This document shows, piece after piece, positions 57,817 to 64,000 of a DNA stretch of 64,000 nucleotides. Source of the stretch: Pseudogulbenkiania ferrooxidans 2002. Lineage in GTDB: Bacteria; Pseudomonadota; Gammaproteobacteria; Burkholderiales; Chromobacteriaceae. Below the pieces are notes generated by a model. It did not search any database, had not been told where the DNA came from, and saw only the letters and a program-made list of their open reading frames with translations. Both the position numbers and the translations under genes were made by a program. Each line of letters begins with the position of its first letter. The first letter of the stretch is position 1. The DNA lies in assembly GCF_000174355.1 (NCBI RefSeq), contig NZ_ACIS01000002.1, forward strand, positions 463,497 through 527,496. Reading direction: 5' to 3'.

Positions 57817-58590
57817 TCAGAAATCGACGAGCTGATGGTCGCGCAGGTAATCGAGCAGAACTTGTGCTTTTTCGACTGGATCACCTTGTTTTACGACCAG
57901 GCCAGTCGTTTTTCCATCATCGGCGGCGATCGCCCCCAGCATGCGTTCATGCCCGCTGGCGCGGCTGGCGGCGACCAGCGGACGGGCACGACGGCCGGCC
58001 GGCTCATAACGCCACTCGGCAGCCTTGGCGGCCACCGGCATCAGCCTGCGCACCTTGCCCGCTTCCTTGCGCGCATGGGAGTACGGCAGAGCCGGCACGG
58101 CACGCTCGTGCACCGTCACCACCACCGGCAGTGCGGCGGCGAGCGAGCGGCGCTGCCCCTTGGGCAGGAATTGCTCAATTTCGACCGAACCACCCTTGAT
58201 CGCCACCGAGAGCGCATCGGGCAACAACGGGGCCTCGAGTTCTTCGGCCAACTGGTAGGGCAACAGCGCACTGCCCTGCCCGCCGCCGGCGCGGGTGCCG
58301 CACAGCACCAGCTCGGCGTCGGCGATCTGCGCCGCCAGAAGCGGTGCGATGTCGGCGTCTTCGGCGGTAGGCAGCACCGTGACACACGACGCGCCCTGAG
58401 CTAGATAGCCCGCCAGCGCCTCGTCCGCGGCGGCGCCGGCGTACAACACGGTGAGCCGCTCGGATGACCCGGCGAGTTTGAGCCCCAGCGCCAGTGCGGC
58501 GCTGTCGGCGGGATGGGTACACGGGCGGCCGCTCACCGGGTGAATGGCCGGGGCCACCAGCACGGCCACTTTCAGCATGGGGGTGCTCAT
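57817..58590 (-). CDS. etfB: Electron transfer flavoprotein beta-like subunit of dimethylglycine oxidation
   Basis: A 257-residue divergent EtfB-type protein pairing with the EtfA encoded just upstream. It begins MSTPMLKVAVLVAPAIHPVSG, and the AMP/FAD-domain pattern CGTRAGGGQGSALLPYQLAEEL is visible. Such ETFs adjacent to dgcAB carry electrons from dimethylglycine demethylation to the quinone pool. The start at 58590 overlaps etfA by 4 bp. Assignment rests on context and partial motifs. Confidence 0.82.
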   Translation of the reverse strand: MSTPMLKVAVLVAPAIHPVSGRPCTHPADSAALALGLKLAGSSERLTVLYAGAAADEALAGYLAQGASCVTVLPTAEDADIAPLLAAQIADAELVLCGTRAGGGQGSALLPYQLAEELEAPLLPDALSVAIKGGSVEIEQFLPKGQRRSLAAALPVVVTVHERAVPALPYSHARKEAGKVRRLMPVAAKAAEWRYEPAGRRARPLVAASRASGHERMLGAIAADDGKTTGLVVKQGDPVEKAQVLLDYLRDHQLVDF

Positions 58591-59714
58591 CGGGTGTTCT
58601 CCGTCGCGGGTCTGGCCGAGCGTTCGGCGGCCAGCAACTTGTTGAGCGCGGCGATCAGCGCCTGGCAATCTTCCACCAGGGTGAGATCGGCGCGTTTGAC
58701 GATGGGCGCGGAGGCGTCCAGGTTGACGGCGATGACATGCCGGCATTCCTTGATGCCCTGCAGGTGCTGCACCGCGCCGGAGATGCCGAACGCCAGATAG
58801 GCGCTGGCCTGCACCGTCTTGCCGGTGGCACCGACCTGCTTGTCGCGGGTGAAACGGCCGTCGTCCACCGCCACGCGCGAGGCCCCGACGGCCGCGCCCA
58901 TGGTTTCGGCCAACTCGCGCAGGCCGGCGGTATCCTGCACACCGTTGCCGGCGGAAACGATCAGGTCGGCTTCTTCCAGCGCAAGCTGCGAGGCCGGGCA
59001 GCTACGGCTGCCCAGATCGCGGATCCGGTCCGGCACCGACGGCAGTTTGAGGTCGGGCATCGCCACGCCGGCGCCGCGGAACGGCAGCCGGGCATCGGCC
59101 ACCTTGCGCGCCAACAGCAGCACCGGCGGAATGTCACGCACGGCGAAGCGCCCGCCTGGTGCCAGCCGGCGCACTTCGCGTCCGGCCACCACCTCGATCA
59201 CGTCGCTGGCCATGGCCAGGCGCTGACGGCAGGCAAAGCGCCGTCCCAGGTCGGCATCGGCGCCGCGGTCCGGGAAGCACACCTGCTGCGGCGCCTCCTG
59301 CTTCCACAGTTGGGCGAGCAGCGCGAGCTTGCGCTCCGGGGCGTAGCCCGGGTCTTCCACGCACAGCACGCGGTCGGCACCGGCCAGCGCCGCGGCCTCG
59401 CCCAGCGCCTCGGCCTGCGCGCCGAACAGCACGGCCAGCACCTCGGTATCGGCCGTGGCCATGATGGCGGCGGCGGCCAGGGTTTCGCGTGCCGCCTCGT
59501 CGAGTGCGCCGCGGTCGGTATGGATCACCACCAGCGAACGCCTGGCGAACGGGCCGGCGCTGCGCTGCGGTTTTTGCTGGCTGTGAGCGTGGCCGGCGAG
59601 CAGCGGCTCGCGGCTGCCGACGCTCTCGCCCAGCACGATGCGCTTGAGTCCGGACGGCCCGATCACATAGGGCCGGCGCGGGTCGATGCGCGGAATGGGT
59701 CGATCGTTGTACAT
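58587..59714 (-). CDS. etfA: Electron transfer flavoprotein alpha subunit
   Basis: A 375-residue EtfA. The C-terminal FAD-binding motif is GATGKTVQASAYLAFGISGAVQHLQGI, and SAGNGVQDTAGLRELAETMGAAVGASRVAVDDG is also typical. The N-terminal 70 residues are longer than in housekeeping EtfA, as in the dgc-linked group. GGGAG lies before the start. It follows dgcB by 14 bp. Confidence 0.9.
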   Translation of the reverse strand: MYNDRPIPRIDPRRPYVIGPSGLKRIVLGESVGSREPLLAGHAHSQQKPQRSAGPFARRSLVVIHTDRGALDEAARETLAAAAIMATADTEVLAVLFGAQAEALGEAAALAGADRVLCVEDPGYAPERKLALLAQLWKQEAPQQVCFPDRGADADLGRRFACRQRLAMASDVIEVVAGREVRRLAPGGRFAVRDIPPVLLLARKVADARLPFRGAGVAMPDLKLPSVPDRIRDLGSRSCPASQLALEEADLIVSAGNGVQDTAGLRELAETMGAAVGASRVAVDDGRFTRDKQVGATGKTVQASAYLAFGISGAVQHLQGIKECRHVIAVNLDASAPIVKRADLTLVEDCQALIAALNKLLAAERSARPATENTR

Positions 59715-59728
59715 GCTTTCTCCCGCTC

Positions 59729-61630
59729 TCAGTTAGCCAGCCGTGCGGCTACCAATTCAGCCAGCTCGACCACTTCCGGTCGCGGCCCCACCACGCCTTC
59801 CAGCATCGCGGTGCAGTTGGGGCAGGCTACCGCCACTTGTTCGGCACCGGTGGCGCGAATGTCGTCCATGCGCATGTCAGGGATGCGGCGCTCGCCCGGA
59901 ATGTCGGTGAACGACGCCCCACCGCCCCAGCCGCAGCAGCGGCCCTTGCGCCCGGAACGTTCCATCTCCACCACCTTGATGCCGATACCCTTGAACACAC
60001 GGCGCGGTGCATCGGTCTCGCCGTTGTAGCGGCCGAGGTAGCATGGGTCGTGGTAAGTGGTGGCCGGCAGCGGCGCCGCGTCGGCCTTGAGCGGTACGGC
60101 ACCGCGTTCCAGCAGGTCGGCCAGCACCTGGCTGTGATGCTCTACGTCGTAGCGTCCACCCAGCACCGGATACTCGTTCTTCAGGCAATGGAACAGGTGC
60201 GGGTCGGGGGTCACGATACGGTTGAAGCGATAACGCCCCAGTGTGTTCATCATCTTGCCGGCGAGTTGCTGGAAGGTCGCCTCGTCACCGAGACGGCGCG
60301 CCAAATCACCGCAATCGGGTTCCACCTCGCCCAGCACCGCCACTTTCAAGCCGGCTGCCTTGAGCACCTTGACCAGCGCACGCAGCGCGCGCTGATAGCG
60401 CATGTCGAAAGCGCCCTCGCCCGCCATCAGCAGCCAGTCGGTATGCTCGCCCGGCAGCAGCACCGGCACGTTGAGGTCGATGGCCCAGTGGTAGCGCGCA
60501 GCCAGCGGGTAGCCACCGACGGTATCGGTATCGCGCAGGTTGGCCAGCGCCTCGCGGCCCTTGCCCGGCACCTCGCCACGCGTCAGCGTGACGTGACGGC
60601 GCAGGCTGACCACGGTGTCGACGTGCTCGATCAGCATCGGGCACTCCTCGACGCAGGCGCGGCAGGTGGTGCACGACCACAGCGTTTCGGGATCGAGCAG
60701 GCCGCCGACGATGGGCTGATGCGGGTTGCCCTGGCGCACCTTGCCGGCCTGGCCCGGGTGCGGGTTGCCGGCGTAGGCCGGGCCGCTGCCGGCAGCCATG
60801 CCGGTGACCATGTCCTGGATCAGCTTCTTCGGGTTGAGCGGCTGGCCGGCGGCGTAGGCCGGACAGGCGGCCTCGCACTTGCCGCACTGCACGCAGGCGT
60901 CGAACGACAGCAGCCGGTTCCAGGCGAAGTCGGCCGGCGTTTCGACACCGTAGTCCTTGCCGACCAGATTGATCGGTTTCAAGTCGGTGGAACGTTTGTC
61001 GCCGCTGAAGCGGTCCTGGCGCGGGTGGAAGGCCAGGTGCAGCAAGCCGGCCACGGCGTGCTTCATCGGGCCGCCGAGGCCGACGCCAAGCGCCAGTTCG
61101 GCACCGCCCAGAACGAGACCCGCCAGCGCCAGCAAGGCCAGACCCTGTGCGGCGGCGCCGAAGGCGTTACCGCTCAGTGCCAGCAGCGCCGCCAGCGCGC
61201 TGCCGACGGCGAACGCCAGCAGGCTCTTGGGCAGGCGGTTCCACGCCCCTTTAGAGAGCCGAGCCGGCGGCGCCTTGCGACGCGAGCGCACCAACACCGC
61301 GCCGAACAGCATCAACAGCGCGGCCAGCAGCATCAGGGCGTCGAGCGCCGGCAGGTACAGCATCAGACCGTAGTTGAGCGCCGCCAGCGCCAGCACCGCC
61401 ACCGCCCCGCCGGCCACGGCCACGTGGGCCTTGGCGATGAAGGGGTCGCGCGCCACCACGTGGTGCAGGTCGACGAAATAGCGCTTGGGGATGGTCATGA
61501 GCCAGCCCAGCGCCACGGGGGCGGCGCGCCCCTGCCGCCACAGCGCGGCCCGGCGCACCAGCCCCAGCGACAGCAGCGCCGCGCCCAGCCAGAACAGGCC
61601 GGTGAGTGCATAAGCCAGGGTGAATGTCAT
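59729..61630 (-). CDS. dgcB: DgcB, membrane iron-sulfur protein of dimethylglycine demethylation
   Basis: A 633-residue protein with an N-terminal membrane part (about five helices, 1-200), two 4Fe-4S ferredoxin motifs (CVQCGKCEAACP and CTTCRACVEECP) and two CCG domains (DPCYLGRYN...CCGWGGG and a terminal CPNC). It resembles heterodisulfide reductase-like electron carriers. With DgcA and the ETF it demethylates dimethylglycine to sarcosine. It starts 1 bp after the dgcA stop, so it is translationally linked. Confidence 0.92.
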   Translation of the reverse strand: MTFTLAYALTGLFWLGAALLSLGLVRRAALWRQGRAAPVALGWLMTIPKRYFVDLHHVVARDPFIAKAHVAVAGGAVAVLALAALNYGLMLYLPALDALMLLAALLMLFGAVLVRSRRKAPPARLSKGAWNRLPKSLLAFAVGSALAALLALSGNAFGAAAQGLALLALAGLVLGGAELALGVGLGGPMKHAVAGLLHLAFHPRQDRFSGDKRSTDLKPINLVGKDYGVETPADFAWNRLLSFDACVQCGKCEAACPAYAAGQPLNPKKLIQDMVTGMAAGSGPAYAGNPHPGQAGKVRQGNPHQPIVGGLLDPETLWSCTTCRACVEECPMLIEHVDTVVSLRRHVTLTRGEVPGKGREALANLRDTDTVGGYPLAARYHWAIDLNVPVLLPGEHTDWLLMAGEGAFDMRYQRALRALVKVLKAAGLKVAVLGEVEPDCGDLARRLGDEATFQQLAGKMMNTLGRYRFNRIVTPDPHLFHCLKNEYPVLGGRYDVEHHSQVLADLLERGAVPLKADAAPLPATTYHDPCYLGRYNGETDAPRRVFKGIGIKVVEMERSGRKGRCCGWGGGASFTDIPGERRIPDMRMDDIRATGAEQVAVACPNCTAMLEGVVGPRPEVVELAELVAARLAN

Positions 61631-61631
61631 G

Positions 61632-63692
61632 TCAGAAGTCCTTCACCAGACGCAGTGCGTCATAGATCGCACCGTGGATGTTGTGCATGGAGATGCAGTC
61701 GCCGACGCGGAACAGCAGGAACTCGTCGCCACTGAGCGGCTCGGACAGGCACGGCTGCGGCTGCGAGGCGAACAGCGTGTGCACGTCGGTGATGCCCTGG
61801 TTCTTCGAGCGTTCCTTGAGCGACCAGTACAGCGTGTCGTTCGGCAGGATGCCGTTCTCGATCACCACCTGGTCGACCGCGCGCTCTTCCAGCGCCTCGG
61901 TGTATTCGTTGCGCAGCACCGCGATCAGCTTGTCGCCCTCCTGGTAGACCTTGTCCATCCAGTAGTTGGGGGTCGGGATCATGCCCTGCGCGTAGAGGCG
62001 GCGGTAGAAGATCGGGAAGGTGGTGCCGCCGGTGTCGTCGCCCACCTTCACGTCGGGAGTGACGATCTCGACCTGGCTGCCGCGGCTGGCCAGGAAGTCG
62101 GCCACGCCGAAGCCGGCATGGCTGCTGACGGCGTCGTACACCAGCACGTTCTTCTTCGGCTCGACCTTGCCGGACAGGATGTCCCAGCCGGTGACGGCCA
62201 AGCCTTCGGCCACACCCCAGCCCGGCACCATGCCGCTGTTGGGCACGCCGCCGGTGGCGAGCACCACGATGTCCGGCTTCTCGGCCAGGATCATGGCTTC
62301 GTCGGCGGCGGTGCCGAGACGACGGTCCACGCCCAGGCGCTGGGTTTCCATGTCGAGCCAGCGCACGATGCCGGCCATCTGCTCGCGCTGCGGCGCCTTG
62401 GCGGCGAGCACGATCTGGCCGCCGACTACGTCGTTCTTCTCGAACAGCACCACGTCGTGGCCGCGCTCGCGGGCGACGCGGGCGGCTTCCAGCCCGGCCG
62501 GGCCGGCGCCGACGACGACCACCTTGCGCTTGTGCTTGGCCTTCTCGAAGGTGTGCGGCATGGTCGCTTCGCGGCTGGTGGCGGCGTTCTGGATACAGAG
62601 CACGTCCTGGCCGAAGTACTGGCGGTCGATGCAGTAGTTGGCGCCGACGCACTGGCGGATCTGGTCTTCCTTGCCGTCGCGGATCTTGATCACCAGGTGC
62701 GGGTCGGCGATGTGGGCGCGTGTCATGCCGACCATGTCGACCATGCCGGAGGACAGGATGCGCTCGGCCTGGTTCGGGTCGCGGATGCTCTGCGCGTGCA
62801 TCACCGGCACCTTGGACACCGACTTGATGCCGGCGGCCAGGTGCACGAACGGTTCCGGCGGCAGCGCCATCGGCGGCATGCAGTTGGCCAGGGTGTTGTG
62901 GGTGTCGCCGCCCGAGCCAACCACCGACAGGTAGTCGATCAGGCCGGTTTCCGACATCGCCTGGGCGATGTCCTTCAGCATGTCGTGGGTCAGGCCGTCT
63001 TCATGGAATTCGTCACCGCACATGCGCAGGCCGACGCAGAAGTCGGCGCCGACTTCCTCGCGGATCGCCTGGAACACCTCGATGCCGAAGCGCATGCGGT
63101 TCTCCAGCGAGCCGCCGTATTGGTCGGTACGGAAGTTGGTGCGCGGGCTCCAGAACTGGTCGATCAGGTGCTGGTGCGCGGCCGACACTTCCATGCCGTC
63201 GAGACCCGACGCCTTGATGCGGCGCGCGGCCTGCTTGAAGTCGCCGATAATGCGCTTGATCTCGTGCGCTTCGATGATCTTGGCGTTGCCGCGGTGCACC
63301 GGCTCGCGGACCCCGGACGGGCTCACCAGGTGCGGCCAGTGCTCGCCGTAGTAGCTCGAGCGGCGCCCCATGTGGGTGGCCTGGATCATGATCTTGGCGC
63401 CGTGGCGGTGCATGGCTTCGGCCAACCTGGCGAGCGGATCGATGATCCTGTCGGTGGACAGGTTCACCGACTTCCACCAGCTTTGCGGGCTGTCGATCGA
63501 CACCGGACTGGAACCGCCGCAGATGGCGAGACCGAGGCCGCCCTTGGCCTTTTCCTCGTAGTAGCGGATGTAGCGCTCACCGGGCAGGCCGCCGGGCTCG
63601 GCGTACACCTCGGCGTGCGCGGTGCTGACGATACGGTTGCGCAGCGTCAGCTTGTTCAGCGTGATCGGCGAAAACAGGTGCGGATAGCGCAT
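61632..63692 (-). CDS. dgcA: DgcA, FMN/FAD oxidoreductase of dimethylglycine demethylation
   Basis: A 686-residue trimethylamine-dehydrogenase-type enzyme. An N-terminal TIM barrel (Old Yellow Enzyme-like, about 1-350; HQHLIDQFWSPRTNFRTDQYGGSLENR) is followed by an Fe-S segment (CVGANYCIDR...CIQN) and FAD/NAD domains (VVVGAGPAGLEAARVARERG). In this protein the second cluster cysteine of the usual CxxCxxC pattern is Ala, so three of the four classical ligands are visible. It starts the dgcA-dgcB-etfA-etfB run, with GGGGG as RBS. Confidence 0.92.
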   Translation of the reverse strand: MRYPHLFSPITLNKLTLRNRIVSTAHAEVYAEPGGLPGERYIRYYEEKAKGGLGLAICGGSSPVSIDSPQSWWKSVNLSTDRIIDPLARLAEAMHRHGAKIMIQATHMGRRSSYYGEHWPHLVSPSGVREPVHRGNAKIIEAHEIKRIIGDFKQAARRIKASGLDGMEVSAAHQHLIDQFWSPRTNFRTDQYGGSLENRMRFGIEVFQAIREEVGADFCVGLRMCGDEFHEDGLTHDMLKDIAQAMSETGLIDYLSVVGSGGDTHNTLANCMPPMALPPEPFVHLAAGIKSVSKVPVMHAQSIRDPNQAERILSSGMVDMVGMTRAHIADPHLVIKIRDGKEDQIRQCVGANYCIDRQYFGQDVLCIQNAATSREATMPHTFEKAKHKRKVVVVGAGPAGLEAARVARERGHDVVLFEKNDVVGGQIVLAAKAPQREQMAGIVRWLDMETQRLGVDRRLGTAADEAMILAEKPDIVVLATGGVPNSGMVPGWGVAEGLAVTGWDILSGKVEPKKNVLVYDAVSSHAGFGVADFLASRGSQVEIVTPDVKVGDDTGGTTFPIFYRRLYAQGMIPTPNYWMDKVYQEGDKLIAVLRNEYTEALEERAVDQVVIENGILPNDTLYWSLKERSKNQGITDVHTLFASQPQPCLSEPLSGDEFLLFRVGDCISMHNIHGAIYDALRLVKDF

Positions 63693-63701
63693 GATGCCCC
63701 C

Positions 63702-64000
63702 TTACTTCGGCTCGACGGTGAAGACGCAGTAGTCGGCGCCCTGGCCGGCGCACTGGGTTTCGGCGCTGATGGTGTGGTAGTCGTAGCCCAGCTTCTCACC
63801 CACCCAGTCCATGGCCCCGGCAAACCAGCCGGCGAACATGTAACAGGCCATACCTTCGCTTTGCGGCGCACCGGCCACGCCCTGCGCCAGCACGAAGCAG
63901 GAATGGTCGAGGCGGATCTTGGCATGGCCGGTGGCTGCGTCGGCCTCGATGAAGGAGAACTGGCCCCAACCACGCTGCGACAGACGGTTGAGGTAATGCT
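63702..64000 (-). CDS. V4R-like protein upstream of dgcA (cut by window edge)
   Basis: The C-terminal 98 residues of a gene whose start lies beyond the window. Visible are HYLNRLSQRGWGQFSF, HSCFVLAQ, GYDYHTISAETQCAGQGADYCVFTV and the end EPK. The Cys/Gly/Asp/Cys-Phe ending is typical of V4R (4-vinyl reductase-like) domains. A protein of this kind precedes dgcA in Pseudomonas, where its function is unknown. It ends 9 bp before dgcA, so it is in the same operon. Confidence 0.75.
   Translation of the reverse strand, partial: HYLNRLSQRGWGQFSFIEADAATGHAKIRLDHSCFVLAQGVAGAPQSEGMACYMFAGWFAGAMDWVGEKLGYDYHTISAETQCAGQGADYCVFTVEPK

Overview
The window comes from a GC-rich betaproteobacterium. Gene content (nirS denitrification, an Anr/Dnr-type regulator, the Neisseriales-type gcr 'site-specific recombinase', glycine betaine demethylation) fits a Chromobacteriaceae-like member of the Neisseriales. 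That placement is inferred, because no rRNA or other marker gene is present. Almost all of the 64 kb is one respiratory and catabolic island, mostly encoded on the minus strand.

Layout. 0-2 kb: the end of an AraC regulator, a TSUP anion exporter and a small unknown ORF. 1.8-8.3 kb: narL-narX-carbonic anhydrase-moaA, followed by a chemoreceptor with a NIT (nitrate/nitrite-sensing) type domain. 8.7-10.8 kb: gcr on the plus strand. 10.8-20.6 kb: narK1-narK2 and narGHJI (nitrate uptake and reduction). 20.9-21.6 kb: dnr, then a repeat-rich spacer. 22-24.8 kb: nirJ-nirN. 25-28 kb: three genes unrelated to denitrification (EamA exporter, GST, solute-binding protein). 28.3-34.3 kb: nirS-nirM-nirC-nirF-nirGH-nirDL, in which the four siroheme decarboxylase units are fused into two proteins. 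34.4-41.5 kb: the nor genes (norD, a membrane protein, norQ, norF, norE, norB, norC) and the divergent nirE. 41.5-45 kb: a tandem glycine riboswitch, glyA and sdaA. 45-48 kb: msrB-dipZ-msrA (extracytoplasmic methionine sulfoxide repair). 48-49.6 kb: an MFS carrier. 50.4-64 kb: quaternary-amine ABC transporter genes, gbdR, gbcB, gbcA, etfB, etfA, dgcB, dgcA and the end of a V4R-like gene.

How it works together. Nitrate enters by NarK, is reduced by NarGHI, nitrite goes to NO by NirS, and NO goes to N2O by NorBC. No nos genes are present. Heme d1 for NirS is made by NirE, the NirDL/GH decarboxylases, NirJ, NirF and NirN. Molybdopterin synthesis is represented by moaA next to narXL. Three well-formed Dnr-type boxes (TTGAY-N4-RTCAA) lie upstream of nirS, between norC and nirE, and upstream of nirJ. 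Each has a reasonable -10 at class II spacing, so a Dnr regulon can be read directly from the DNA. On the right, glycine betaine is taken up and demethylated to sarcosine (GbcAB, DgcAB with dedicated ETF subunits). Glycine formed downstream could be sensed by the riboswitch in front of glyA-sdaA and drained through serine to pyruvate.

Most unusual signals. (1) The 10-mer GTTGGCCGAA occurs at least 15 times exactly and is kept in coding regions by use of the less favoured TTG and GAA codons; it looks like an uptake or segregation motif. (2) A dispersed palindromic element with a 23-codon mini-ORF sits at the 5' ends of both nirC and nirF. Its stop codon overlaps the only plausible (CTG) start codons of those genes, and its core stem shows compensatory base changes between copies.
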